Source of the DNA: Kiritimatiellia bacterium
Lineage (GTDB): Bacteria > Verrucomicrobiota > Kiritimatiellia > JAAZAB01
DNA length: 64,000 bases
Assembly (NCBI GenBank): GCA_028718125.1
Contig: JAQUMN010000007.1
Location: 62,001 to 126,000, forward strand
Direction: 5' to 3'
In this document: positions 34,825 to 44,213 of the stretch, piece by piece
Position numbering within the stretch: position 1 is the stretch's first letter
How the letters are laid out: each line of letters begins with the position of its first letter
The notes under the pieces: generated by a model
Seen by the model: the letters and a program-made list of their open reading frames with translations, nothing else
Databases searched by the model: none
Told to the model about the DNA's origin: nothing
Program-made: the position numbers and the translations under genes

Positions 34825-36135
34825 ATGCCTTCCATGTCCAAGAACGCGATCGTGGCACAGTCCGGCGGACCGTCGCCGGTCATTAACAATTCTTTGCGCG
34901 GGGTCATAAACGCCTGCATGGAACGACCCGCGCAGTTCGGCAAAGTTTATGGCCCCTGGCACGGGATTGAAGGCGTGCTGAAGGAGGAACTGCTCGATCT
35001 ATCCGCCCAGGATACCAAGGAAATTGCCCTGCTGGCCACCACGCCCGCCGCCGGCGCCATCGGGACCTGCCGCTATAAGCTAAAAGACACGCAAGCGCGC
35101 GACTTCGATCGGGTCATTGAAGTCATGAAGGCCCACAACGTCGGCTATTTCTTCTATATCGGCGGCAACGATTCCATGGATACCGCGCACAAGATCAGCC
35201 GGATGGCCCGCGCCAAGGGCCTCGACCTGATCGCCATCGGCGTGCCCAAGACCATAGACAACGACGTCGGCGATTCCGAATTCAAGCTCATCGACCACAC
35301 GCCCGGCTACGGGTCGGTGGCGCGTTACTGGGCCTGCCTGATCCAGAACGCCAACGAGGAAAACGCGGGAGCGTGCACTTCCGACCCCGTGCTGGTGATC
35401 CAGATGATGGGGCGTAAAATCGGGTTCATTCCGGCGGCGGCGCGCCTGGCCGATCCTCATCGCCAACTGCCCCTGCAGATTTACATGCCTGAGTCCGGGC
35501 TGACGCTCGGACAGCTGGCGGACAACGTCAACGACGAACTGAAGCGCAGCGGCCGCTGCATCGTGGCGCTCAGCGAAGGATTCGATGTCGGCGATATCGG
35601 CGCGGCGAAAGACGCCTTCGGGCACGTCGAGTTCGGCGCCAGCGACATGACCGCCCAGCAGGTGGTTGTTTCCTATCTGAATGACAAGGGATTAGCCACC
35701 CGCGGATTTGCCCGCGGGCAGGTCTCCGGCACCGATCAGCGCTCCACTTCGGCATTCGCCTCCACCGTTGACCTGGATGAGGCTTACCAGGTGGGACAAC
35801 ATGCAGTGGAGATCGCCTGCAAGGATGGCAACGGCTGGATGTCCACCATCCTGCGCACACCCGGCCGGAAATATTCCGTGCGCTTTGACAAAGCGCCTCT
35901 GGAACAGGTGGCCAACAGCGAACGGGCGTTCCCGAAGCAATGGCTGAGTCCCAACAAGATCGATGTTACGGACGACTTTTTACGGTATGCCCAGCCGCTT
36001 ATCGGCACGAAGTGGGTCAAGATCCCGCTGGAGAAAGGCATTCAGCGTTTTGCCCGGTTCCAGCCGATCTTCGCGCAGAAAAAATGCCCGGCCTATAAAC
36101 CGGAAGCATATGCATACAACCGCTTAACTGCTTAA
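34825..36135 (+). CDS. pfp: pyrophosphate-dependent 6-phosphofructokinase
   Basis: 436 residues. It phosphorylates fructose-6-phosphate in glycolysis; with PPi as donor the reaction is reversible. The N-terminal IVAQSGGPSPVINNSL, GGNDSMDTA and especially PKTIDND (Lys in place of the Gly of ATP enzymes) point to the PPi type. TPGYGSVARYWACLIQ and MMGRKIGF complete the fructose-phosphate site. The ATG is at 34825 or 9 bases further. It fits an organism that saves ATP during sugar fermentation. A predicted promoter lies 40 bases upstream, and the DUF362 gene follows after 39 bases. Confidence 0.93.
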   Translation: MPSMSKNAIVAQSGGPSPVINNSLRGVINACMERPAQFGKVYGPWHGIEGVLKEELLDLSAQDTKEIALLATTPAAGAIGTCRYKLKDTQARDFDRVIEVMKAHNVGYFFYIGGNDSMDTAHKISRMARAKGLDLIAIGVPKTIDNDVGDSEFKLIDHTPGYGSVARYWACLIQNANEENAGACTSDPVLVIQMMGRKIGFIPAAARLADPHRQLPLQIYMPESGLTLGQLADNVNDELKRSGRCIVALSEGFDVGDIGAAKDAFGHVEFGASDMTAQQVVVSYLNDKGLATRGFARGQVSGTDQRSTSAFASTVDLDEAYQVGQHAVEIACKDGNGWMSTILRTPGRKYSVRFDKAPLEQVANSERAFPKQWLSPNKIDVTDDFLRYAQPLIGTKWVKIPLEKGIQRFARFQPIFAQKKCPAYKPEAYAYNRLTA

Positions 36136-36174
36136 CAGTCAGAAGTCAGCAACCAGAATCCAGAATAAAGGCCC

Positions 36175-37314
36175 ATGCCCAAAAACACCATGAATCCCAA
36201 AAGTAAAAACGCAAAATCCGGCGCCGTCGTTTATTTCGGTTCCGCGCATGTCGAGCGTGCGGACGCGGAAGCCAGTCTGCCGGCCAAATTGGAGCGCATC
36301 CTGAGCAAGGTGGATTTGAAGCGCCTGTGCCAGGGCGCCTGGGTGCCCATCAAGATGCACCTGGGCGGCGGGCTCGGCTTCACCATGATCCACCCGGTTT
36401 TTGTCAATATCGTGGTCAAGGCCGTAAAGGCGGCGGGGGGCAAGCCCTTCGTCGTCGACGGCATGTTCGGCACAATCGCCACGGCAGCCGAACGCGGCTA
36501 TACGACGGAAACGCTGGGCTGCCCGATCGTCTCCGCCGGAGGGCCTTACGACGCGTATGCCGTCAAGCGCAAAGTGGCTTTCCCCGGTCTGGATGAAATC
36601 GGCGTGTTTGGCGCGATCTGGGATGCGCCCTGCCTGATCAATTTGTCGCATATCAAGGGACACGGCAATTGCGGCTATGCCGGGGCCTGCAAGAATATCG
36701 CCATGGGATGCGTGGATGGAGTCACGCGCCGGCGTCTGCATGCCTTAAGCGGCGGCATCGACTGGCTCAGGGACCGCTGCCGCCTGTGCGGCCGGTGCGT
36801 CAAGGCTTGTGACACCGGAGCAATCAGCCTGGATAAAAAAAAGAAAACCGTCTCGTTCTTCTGGCATGATTGCCGGTTCTGCGCCCATTGCGTGACGGCC
36901 TGCCCGCACGGCGCGCTGGCGATCCGGGCGCGGGGCGGTTACCGCCATTTCCAGGAAGGCATGGCCGTGACGACCAAGACTATCCTGGATTCCTTCGATC
37001 GGGCGCGCATTCTGCACATCAACCTGCTGACCAACATTTCCATGCTGTGCGACTGCTGGGGCCTGAGCTCGCCAAGCATCGTCCCGGATATCGGGGTTAT
37101 GGTCTCCGGGGACATGGTGGCCGTCGAAACTGCGACGCTCAAAGCGATCAAAGCGCAGCATTTTATTCCCGGGAGCCTGATCGGCAGCCGCCGGCTGACG
37201 AAGGGCCGTCACTTGCTCGAACAAATTCACGGCAAGGACCCGTTCCTGCAAATTCGGGCGCTCGAGCGGCATGGGGTAGGGCGCTCCCGCTACCGGCTGA
37301 TTGACGTGGCTTAA
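36175..37314 (+). CDS. DUF362 protein with two 4Fe-4S clusters
   Basis: 379 residues. The N-terminal ~200 residues are DUF362 (WVPIKMHLGGGLGFTMIHP, GHGNCGYAGACKNIAMGC). A ferredoxin-type insertion follows with CRLCGRCVKACDTGAI and CRFCAHCVTACPHGAL, giving two CxxCxxCxxxC cluster sites. DUF362 proteins are thought to act in electron transfer in anaerobes; the partner is unknown. It lies downstream of the PPi-PFK gene. Two possible starts lie close together: ATG 36175 and another 12 bases later. Confidence 0.9.
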   Translation: MPKNTMNPKSKNAKSGAVVYFGSAHVERADAEASLPAKLERILSKVDLKRLCQGAWVPIKMHLGGGLGFTMIHPVFVNIVVKAVKAAGGKPFVVDGMFGTIATAAERGYTTETLGCPIVSAGGPYDAYAVKRKVAFPGLDEIGVFGAIWDAPCLINLSHIKGHGNCGYAGACKNIAMGCVDGVTRRRLHALSGGIDWLRDRCRLCGRCVKACDTGAISLDKKKKTVSFFWHDCRFCAHCVTACPHGALAIRARGGYRHFQEGMAVTTKTILDSFDRARILHINLLTNISMLCDCWGLSSPSIVPDIGVMVSGDMVAVETATLKAIKAQHFIPGSLIGSRRLTKGRHLLEQIHGKDPFLQIRALERHGVGRSRYRLIDVA

Positions 37315-37375
37315 ACGAAACAGCTCCACGCAATTTTGCCGTTACCCAGAAAATGATTACATGGGGATATTACCG

Positions 37376-39766
37376 ATGAAAAATGCGTCTTTACTGAAGC
37401 ATGCCGATTGGATATGGCCGAGCGGGATATATGCGGATTGCCGGAATGCATACGCCGATTTCCGTTACGATTTCCAGGTCAAACGCAACAGGAAGCCGGC
37501 GCGACTGGCCATCACGGCGGATCAGAGCTACCTGCTTTATTTCAACGGGAAATATGTCGGCCGCGGCCCGGCGCGGGGCTACCAATGGAGTTGGCCGTAT
37601 GACGAATATGATCTGGGTAAATACGCGCGGCCCGGACATAACTGGATCAGTGTGCGGGCCTATAATCCCGGATGCAGTACGTTTCAATATCTTCATCAGG
37701 CGGCCTGCGGGATGATCTGCGCCGGTGAAATCTGCGGGAAACAAATTCTGAGCGGGGAAGGCTGGGTTGGACGAATATCAACGGGGAATCGACGGGATAC
37801 GGCCAAATTGAGCATACAATTAAATTACCAGGAATGGATGGATGTGCGGGTTGACGGCCAGGAATGGATCAGATCAGGACGTCGCCCTTGCAGCTGGAAA
37901 ACGCCTTTATCCAGGCGCCCATACGGACATATGCCGTGGCATTCGCTGGAGCCGCGCGGCATTCCCAATTTAAGCAATAACGTGTTGGCGTATCGGCGGG
38001 TTGTGGCACAAGGCGCCGGGAGATGTGATGCGCAGTATAAAACGGACCCGAACCTGACGTTGCCCTGGTTCCGGGAACGTAAAAGTTTGAAGTGGGAACG
38101 GGTTGACGAATCCGACGGCGGGGCGGCAGGATTGAAAATTCCGGCTACGGGGAACGGAAATTTAAAAGCTATTGTCTTCGACCTGGGACGTCCGACCATA
38201 GGGACACTGATTGCGTATGTAAACGGCGCAGGCGGCGGCGAGATTCTGGACTTTTTCTTTTTTGAAGTTTTTGCCGCGAATGGGTTCCCGGCGTTGGAAG
38301 ACCCGCGGGATGGATGCGCCATGGCAATGTCAGCCCGGCTGATTCTGCGCAAGGGCAAAACACGGCATGAATTTTTTCAGATGATTGGTCACCGCTATTT
38401 GGCCATGATTGTGCGAGATACACAGCGCCGCCTGCAATTTCAGTTGCATCTGCGTGAAACTGTCTATCCCATGCAGATCAAAGGCGCATTCAAATCCGGG
38501 GACAGGGCGGCAAACGATATTTACAAGATATGTATGCAGACCCAGCGGGTTTGTTCGCTGGATAGCTACGTTGACACACCTTGGCGCGAGCAGGCGCAAT
38601 GGTGGGGCGATGCCCGCGTGCAGGCGCAGAGCACATTTCATTTGAGCGCCGACTTTCGTCTGCTTGCGCGGGGCATCCGGTCAATCGCCCGTCAGGAAGT
38701 TCCCAACGGCCTGACTTATGGCCATGCGCCGACGGTTGCGCACACCTGCATTTTGCCGGATTTTGCGCTTACCTGGATTCTGACGATCTGGGATTATTAT
38801 TATCAGACCGGGGAAATCGGCTTATTCAAGGAGCAGTTCGGGAGGATTGCAAGGGTGTTGCATTATTTTCGGACTGAGGGACAATCCCAAAATGGGCTGT
38901 TGCGCTTTGACCGGCGATATTGGCTGTTTTTGGACTGGAGCGATTTGTATCGGGAAGGCAATCCGGCCCTGTTGAATTTATGGTATGTGCTCGCGCTTGA
39001 AAAGCTGGCTGAACTGGCGCGCCTTGCCGGAATGCGGCGGCAACAGGCCGAGTTGGCGAAAGAGTATCGCGCGCATTGCCGGAAAGTGATCGCGGCATTC
39101 TGGGATGAAAAGGAAAAGATGTTTTGCGATGGTTTGGCGGAAAACGGCAAAAGAGTGGGACGTTATTCAATTCATACCCAGACTTTGGCGATATTGTGCG
39201 GTTTGCATGCTTCCCGGCAGAATGCAATTATTGAACAATGTCTTTTGCCATACGTGCACGGAAATGAAATTCCCGGCACGAAGCCATCCAGTTACTGGGT
39301 AACCTATGTATACGAAGTGTTAAAACGTTCTGGTTATGGGATGGATGTGGTTCGGCATATCCGGGAGAAATGGATGCCGATGATACCGTATGGCGGCACG
39401 TGGGAAACATTTGACATGCAATTCGGCGCGCATTCGGTGACGCATGCCTGGTCGGCGCATCCATTGTATCATTTGGCAGGAACATTGGGCGGTATTTTGC
39501 AGAACGAGGTTGGATGGAAAAACATTCTTTACCAGCCGGTGATTATGCCGGAATACAGATTTGCCGAGGTTGTTGTGCCGACACCGCAAGGAACGATTCG
39601 GGCTGGTTGGAAGGTTAAGGGTGAAAAGGTTGAGGTGAAACTTGCATTACCGGCAGGGGTTCAGGCCGCCGTGCGCCTGCCAGGCGTGCGCGATCAAATA
39701 ACCGGCCAAATAAAATGGTCGCTAGGATTGCCGGCAAGAACCGCGCTTGGCAGGACGGCATCATGA
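37376..39766 (+). CDS. alpha-L-rhamnosidase-like glycoside hydrolase (GH78 family)
   Basis: 796 residues from ATG 37376 (GGGGAT upstream); an ATG at 37361 is possible. The N-terminal jelly-roll region has the sugar-binding-like ITADQSYLLYFNGKYVGRGPARG. The (alpha/alpha)6 barrel carries YVDTPWREQAQWWGDARVQ, where D400, E405 and D412 match the spacing of the GH78 catalytic Asp/Glu/Asp set. GGTWETFD near the end is a likely fourth acidic site. It has no signal peptide, so it works on imported oligosaccharides or glycosides. Its stop overlaps bioF by 4 bases, although the two functions look unrelated. Confidence 0.87.
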   Translation: MKNASLLKHADWIWPSGIYADCRNAYADFRYDFQVKRNRKPARLAITADQSYLLYFNGKYVGRGPARGYQWSWPYDEYDLGKYARPGHNWISVRAYNPGCSTFQYLHQAACGMICAGEICGKQILSGEGWVGRISTGNRRDTAKLSIQLNYQEWMDVRVDGQEWIRSGRRPCSWKTPLSRRPYGHMPWHSLEPRGIPNLSNNVLAYRRVVAQGAGRCDAQYKTDPNLTLPWFRERKSLKWERVDESDGGAAGLKIPATGNGNLKAIVFDLGRPTIGTLIAYVNGAGGGEILDFFFFEVFAANGFPALEDPRDGCAMAMSARLILRKGKTRHEFFQMIGHRYLAMIVRDTQRRLQFQLHLRETVYPMQIKGAFKSGDRAANDIYKICMQTQRVCSLDSYVDTPWREQAQWWGDARVQAQSTFHLSADFRLLARGIRSIARQEVPNGLTYGHAPTVAHTCILPDFALTWILTIWDYYYQTGEIGLFKEQFGRIARVLHYFRTEGQSQNGLLRFDRRYWLFLDWSDLYREGNPALLNLWYVLALEKLAELARLAGMRRQQAELAKEYRAHCRKVIAAFWDEKEKMFCDGLAENGKRVGRYSIHTQTLAILCGLHASRQNAIIEQCLLPYVHGNEIPGTKPSSYWVTYVYEVLKRSGYGMDVVRHIREKWMPMIPYGGTWETFDMQFGAHSVTHAWSAHPLYHLAGTLGGILQNEVGWKNILYQPVIMPEYRFAEVVVPTPQGTIRAGWKVKGEKVEVKLALPAGVQAAVRLPGVRDQITGQIKWSLGLPARTALGRTAS

Positions 39767-40935
39767 CGGACGAAACCTGGATGGAAACAGAATTGGCCCA
39801 GCTCCGCGCGCAGGGGCTGGAACGCCAACTGCGGGTCATGCCGGACTCCGGCGGCGCATTCATGCTGGATGGCCAACGCGTTCTTAATTTTTCCAGCAAC
39901 GATTATTTGGGCCTGGCCCGCAACCCGGCCGTCATAGAAGCGGCCGTGGCCGCCTTGCGGCGCTGGGGCGCCGGCGCAACGGCCTCGCGGCTGGTGGTCG
40001 GCACGCTCGAGTGTCACGCGGAGTTGGAAGCCCGGCTGGCGCAGTTCAAGAGATATGCGGCGGCTCTGGTATTTGGGAGCGGCTACTTGGCCAACGTCGG
40101 CACGGTGGCCGCGCTGGCCGGACGGCATGACCGGGTCCTGGCCGACAAGCTGGCGCATGCCAGCCTGCTTGATGGCGCAACGCTCAGCCGCGCCGAGATC
40201 CATCGGTTTCAACACAATGACGTGGATCACCTGGTGTGCCTGTTACGCCAAAAGCCGCCCTCCGCTCGCGATCTCATCATAACCGAATCCGTGTTCAGCA
40301 TGGATGGCGACCTGGCGCCCCTGCGCGACATGGCCCGCGTGGCGCAAGAGCATGGCGCCATGCTTCTGGTGGATGAAGCACATGCCACCGGGGTATGGGG
40401 CCCCGGAGGAACGGGCCTTATTGGAGAATGGGGACTCCAGCAGGCCGTATCGGTGGCCATGGGCACGCTCAGCAAAACGCTGGGCGCCTATGGCGGATTC
40501 ATCGCCGGATCGGAGACGCTGAAACGTTGGCTGGTAAATAAGGCGCGCTCGTTCATTTTCAGCACGGGTTTGCCCCCGCCGGCCGCCGGCGCTGTCCTGG
40601 GCGCGCTGGATGTCCTGAAGAAGAACCCCGGAATGGGCGCAGATCTGCTCCGCCGCGCCGAAACGTTTCGCACGCGCCTACAAGCGGATGGATTTGACAC
40701 GGGAAATTCCGTCAGCCAGATTGTGCCGGTAATCATCGGGGATAATCAAAAGACGCTGGCGCTCGCGCGCCGGCTGCGGGAGCATGGAATCCTGGCTGCG
40801 GCCATCCGTCCGCCCACCATTCCGGCGGGTACGGCGCGCTTGCGGCTTTCCGTAACGCTCTTGCACACACCGAAAGATCTGGACCGGGCAGCGGATATTC
40901 TGACAGTTGCCGCGCGGGAAGAAGGGCTGTTGTGA
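39763..40935 (+). CDS. bioF: 8-amino-7-oxononanoate synthase
   Basis: 390 residues, starting at ATG 39763 within the stop of the rhamnosidase-like gene. It is a PLP enzyme joining pimeloyl-ACP (or -CoA) and alanine in biotin synthesis. The motifs VLNFSSNDYLGLARNP, ADKLAHASLLDGA, LLVDEAHATGVWG and GTLSKTLGAYGGF (PLP lysine) are characteristic of the alpha-oxoamine synthases, and the context picks BioF over KBL or ALAS. It overlaps bioH by 4 bases, and bioC follows. Confidence 0.95.
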   Translation: MTDETWMETELAQLRAQGLERQLRVMPDSGGAFMLDGQRVLNFSSNDYLGLARNPAVIEAAVAALRRWGAGATASRLVVGTLECHAELEARLAQFKRYAAALVFGSGYLANVGTVAALAGRHDRVLADKLAHASLLDGATLSRAEIHRFQHNDVDHLVCLLRQKPPSARDLIITESVFSMDGDLAPLRDMARVAQEHGAMLLVDEAHATGVWGPGGTGLIGEWGLQQAVSVAMGTLSKTLGAYGGFIAGSETLKRWLVNKARSFIFSTGLPPPAAGAVLGALDVLKKNPGMGADLLRRAETFRTRLQADGFDTGNSVSQIVPVIIGDNQKTLALARRLREHGILAAAIRPPTIPAGTARLRLSVTLLHTPKDLDRAADILTVAAREEGLL

Positions 40936-41678
40936 CGGCTCTGCCGCTCATTTTAATTGCCGGCTGGGCCCATACGGGCAAAGCGATGCGCCCCCTGAAA
41001 GAGGCCTTGGAAGGCCATCTTGTTCAAGTCACCTCGACGCTCGAATTGTGGAAAACACAGGCCAACGCCATGTTGCCGCACTTGCCCGATCTTTCACGAT
41101 ATGCAATGGGACTGCATAATCTGCTGGCGCCATTTGACGGACACATCGGCGTAATCGGCTGGTCCATGGGAGGCATGGTTGCCCTGGAAACGGCGCGAAA
41201 ATATCCGGAACTATTCCAGCGCCTGGCGATTATCAGCGGCACGGCGCGGTTCTGTAAGGGAAACGACGAACTGCCTGGCGTAAGCGTCTCGGTTCTGCGC
41301 GCCATGTCTCTGGGGCTCCGGCAAACGCCGGATAACGTGCTTACCGCCTATTATAACCAGGTGCATGCGCCCCAAGGTGTGCCCGCAGCCGGGATTAACA
41401 CGCGGGCGCAGGATATCGCCATGCTGGACCGCGATGAATTGCGGCAGGGATTAGATTATCTTCAGCGCACTGATGTGCGCAAAGGCCTGAATCAACTCGC
41501 TGTACCGACCCTGGTGGTGCATGGCCGGGAAGACCGGATTGTGCCCTGGCAGGCCGGCGAATGGCTGAGCCGCTCCCTGGCCATCAGTCAATGGCGGTGT
41601 TATGCTGGTCTTGGCCATGCCTTGCCAGTCCATGCGGCGGCGCTCCTGGCGGCGGATATTCGCGCTTTCCTGGCGTGA
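40932..41678 (+). CDS. bioH: pimeloyl-ACP methyl ester esterase-like hydrolase
   Basis: 248 residues, GTG start overlapping the bioF stop (GTGA). It is an alpha/beta hydrolase with nucleophile elbow VIGWSMGGMVAL, acid in VVHGREDRIVP and His in GLGHALP, an intact Ser-Asp-His triad. Placed between bioF and bioC, it most likely removes the methyl group from pimeloyl-ACP methyl ester to release pimeloyl-ACP. Similar hydrolases in this place are also called BioG or BioV-type; sequence alone does not separate them. Confidence 0.88.
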   Translation: MTALPLILIAGWAHTGKAMRPLKEALEGHLVQVTSTLELWKTQANAMLPHLPDLSRYAMGLHNLLAPFDGHIGVIGWSMGGMVALETARKYPELFQRLAIISGTARFCKGNDELPGVSVSVLRAMSLGLRQTPDNVLTAYYNQVHAPQGVPAAGINTRAQDIAMLDRDELRQGLDYLQRTDVRKGLNQLAVPTLVVHGREDRIVPWQAGEWLSRSLAISQWRCYAGLGHALPVHAAALLAADIRAFLA

Positions 41679-41696
41679 AAAACGGCGAAGCAGAAT

Positions 41697-41794
41697 AAAC
41701 CGCATAGAACGCAAAGATCGTAGAAAAAACGGATTGAAGATATGCGTGAATATATCATATCGTTTTTTGTGTTCTCTGCGTTTTTTGTGGTTTA
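41697..41794. repeat. imperfect inverted repeat between bioH and bioC
   Basis: AAACCGCATAGAACGCAAAG on the left and its approximate complement at the right (CTCTGCGTTTTTTGTGGTTT) form a long imperfect stem. The sequence is AT-rich and resembles AACCACAGAGAACAC-type spacer repeats, a piece of which also lies at about 8148. It may cause partial termination before bioC. Confidence 0.6.
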
Positions 41795-41827
41795 ATTTTA
41801 TGATCGGATGGAACAAGGAGTTTTCCG

Positions 41828-42640
41828 GTGAAGCCAGATAACGCAAGCCATGCTATTGCCGCACGGTTTTCGGCCGCGGCCGCGACCTATCACGCCTCCG
41901 CGACAATCCAGCGCGCTGTGGCTGAACGCCTGAGCGCGATGCTGGATGGGGACAAGATCGCAAATCATATTCTGGAAATTGGATGCGGCACAGGCTTGTT
42001 GACGGCGCATCTGTGTCGCCTGTTTCCGCACGCCCGGATTGACGCCCTTGACATGGCCGGCGGCATGGTAACGCAATGCCGTGCGCGGTTGGCAGGCGTT
42101 TCCGGACTGCATTGCCATGTGGCCGATCTGAACAAGTTCCACGCCGAGTCGCCGTACGATCTCATTGCGAGCAGTTCATCCTTGCATTGGATGCATCCCA
42201 TGTCCGGCGTCATGGAGAACCTGATGGGCATGCTGGCCGGCCAAGGCCGGTTGGTGTTTGCCCTCATGGTGCGCGGCACGCTGGCCGAGCTTCACTCCGC
42301 GCGCCGCCGCGCGGCGCCGCACAAACCGCCCGCTCATCGACTGCCGACGACTCAAACCGTGCGTGCCGCGCTGGCACACGCCGGACTGCACATAGAAGAA
42401 GAACGCGAGGAAAGCCGGCGCCAGGTATATCCTTCGGCATGGGATCTGTTACGTCAACTCCACGATCAGGGCCTGACCGGTGGACCGTTCTCCCGGTCCG
42501 GCCATTTGCTGAACCGCACGGACCTGCGGCGCCTGGCATCGGATTATGATGAGCGCTATCGTGCGCGGAACGGGGTGTATGCCAATTACCAGGTGGCCTA
42601 TTTCCGGACACGTAAAATGCAGGACGCCAATTTGCCGTAA
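41828..42640 (+). CDS. bioC: malonyl-ACP O-methyltransferase
   Basis: 270 residues; GTG start with AAGGAG about 7 bases upstream. N-terminal IAARFSAAAATYHASATIQRAVAERL is the BioC hallmark (FxxAAxxYdxxAxxQ). The SAM loop is ILEIGCGTGLLTAHL, and SSSLHWM follows. BioC methylates malonyl-ACP to prime pimelate synthesis through fatty-acid enzymes; BioH later removes the methyl group, so the bioC-bioH-bioF set makes a complete start of the pathway. bioA, bioD and bioB are not in the window. Confidence 0.93.
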   Translation: MKPDNASHAIAARFSAAAATYHASATIQRAVAERLSAMLDGDKIANHILEIGCGTGLLTAHLCRLFPHARIDALDMAGGMVTQCRARLAGVSGLHCHVADLNKFHAESPYDLIASSSSLHWMHPMSGVMENLMGMLAGQGRLVFALMVRGTLAELHSARRRAAPHKPPAHRLPTTQTVRAALAHAGLHIEEEREESRRQVYPSAWDLLRQLHDQGLTGGPFSRSGHLLNRTDLRRLASDYDERYRARNGVYANYQVAYFRTRKMQDANLP

Positions 42641-42751
42641 TCAGGAAGGACTTCGATAATGCCAGAATTGTCGGCGTGGAGTCCGGGGAAATATAGAGCG
42701 ATACCGGCGCCTTAAAGCGGATTAAGGCCAACTTATCGCACGAATTTTATT

Positions 42752-44125
42752 TCAGCCCTTGCGCCTGGCGCTGGGCGGAAGCGGCGGCCGATCTCGCCCG
42801 GTCTCTTCAATGGCAACATAACGGCCGCCCCCGGCAATGGAACGGGCCGCCATGTCGGCGATAGCCACCGCGTTGCGGGCCTGTTCCGGCGTGGCGCGCT
42901 GAATGGGGTCCACGCCCTCGATCGGCACGCCCAGCACGCTGGCAATCAGCTTCACATCGGCGCCGCCATGCCCGTATCCCTTGTGGAGTCGCTTGACATT
43001 GATGAACTCGACTTTCCCGTCTTTGTGCAGCAACCGGATTTGCGGCTTGCCCTCGTTGGCAAAAAAGCCCGTCTCGGCGCCGCTGCGATTATCATCTAAT
43101 TTCTCGTTTGGCTCAAAAACGACGCTGTATTCCAGACGGCCCTCGGTGCCGGTGAAATAAAAATAATTGTATTCGCGCGGCGCAAAAGTCATAAGGCTGA
43201 ACGATCCCAGCACACCCCCCGCGTAGCGTATATTCAGCACTTCATGGTCGTTGATCGTATTGCGATCGCTGAAAACGCAAGCGTCGCGGATAAAGCCGTC
43301 CACGTGCTCAACGTCCACATACATCCGGCGCAGGCGCTTTTCATCTTCCGGCCGGCCGCCCGGATAAGACACGTCAATATTGCAGTAATGAGGGCATTGT
43401 TTGGCAATCGCGCATTGGCTGCAGCGCGGGCCGGCTTTCAAATCCGGACGCGGCACAAAATAAGTCCGGTCGCCCATGGCTGAGACTCCAACCGGACGAT
43501 CGTCGATCACCCAGTTAATGATGTCCAGCTGATGACAACACTTATGGTTCAGCAAACCGGAGGACTTGCTGAATTCCGAATGCCAGCGGTGAAAATATGA
43601 ACCGCCGTGAGTCAGGTCGAGGACCTCGCCGGACTCGACTTGCTGGACCTTGCCGATCGCCCCCGACCTGACCATGCGCGCCATTTGAAACATGTGTTCG
43701 TTGTAGCGCATGTTGTGTCCGACCACCACCTGCCGGCCCGCCTCGCGGCTGGCCGCAACGATCCGCTCGCATTCCCACACGCTAGTGGCCAGAGGCTTGT
43801 CCACGATTACGCTCATTCCGCGCCGCAGGGCTTCCACGCAGATATCGGCATGGGTATTGTCGTTCGTGGTGATAATCGCCCAATCCGCGGGATGTTTGGA
43901 CGCAGCTTCCGCCAACCCGGCAAACACGGGGATGCGGGTGCCCAGGACCTCGTTGGCAACCCGCGCACGTTCCGGATTGATATCCACGAAAGCGACGATT
44001 TCGGCCTTTTGCTTGAACTCCGGCAGACCGCGGTCGGGGAAAGACAGCAGTGCGCGGGCGAAAGAATCACGGCCCCGGTTGCCAAGTCCTGCAATGATGA
44101 ACCGCTGCTTGCCTGATGTGCTCAT
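42752..44125 (-). CDS. Gfo/Idh/MocA-family oxidoreductase with a Cys cluster insertion
   Basis: 457 residues. The N-terminal FIIAGLGNRGRDSFARAL gives the GxGxRG dinucleotide loop; VIVDKPLATS is the substrate-lysine motif, and LLNHKCCHQLDIINWVI carries the family's catalytic His region. An insertion contains CSQCAIAKQCPHYC (C-x2-C-x5-C-x3-C), which should bind zinc or an Fe-S cluster. The family oxidises sugars or inositols, and a redox cofactor is already NAD(P), so the Cys site is probably structural. It stands alone, 89 bases after the lptD stop on the same strand. Substrate unknown. Confidence 0.9.
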   Translation of the reverse strand: MSTSGKQRFIIAGLGNRGRDSFARALLSFPDRGLPEFKQKAEIVAFVDINPERARVANEVLGTRIPVFAGLAEAASKHPADWAIITTNDNTHADICVEALRRGMSVIVDKPLATSVWECERIVAASREAGRQVVVGHNMRYNEHMFQMARMVRSGAIGKVQQVESGEVLDLTHGGSYFHRWHSEFSKSSGLLNHKCCHQLDIINWVIDDRPVGVSAMGDRTYFVPRPDLKAGPRCSQCAIAKQCPHYCNIDVSYPGGRPEDEKRLRRMYVDVEHVDGFIRDACVFSDRNTINDHEVLNIRYAGGVLGSFSLMTFAPREYNYFYFTGTEGRLEYSVVFEPNEKLDDNRSGAETGFFANEGKPQIRLLHKDGKVEFINVKRLHKGYGHGGADVKLIASVLGVPIEGVDPIQRATPEQARNAVAIADMAARSIAGGGRYVAIEETGRDRPPLPPSARRKG

Positions 44126-44213
44126 TAATCCACTCCTTATATTATGATTTACGAATCAAGTTGAACAAACAATACGGGTATCTATTTAGCGTCCGGGCTG
44201 TTCCGGCCACCTG

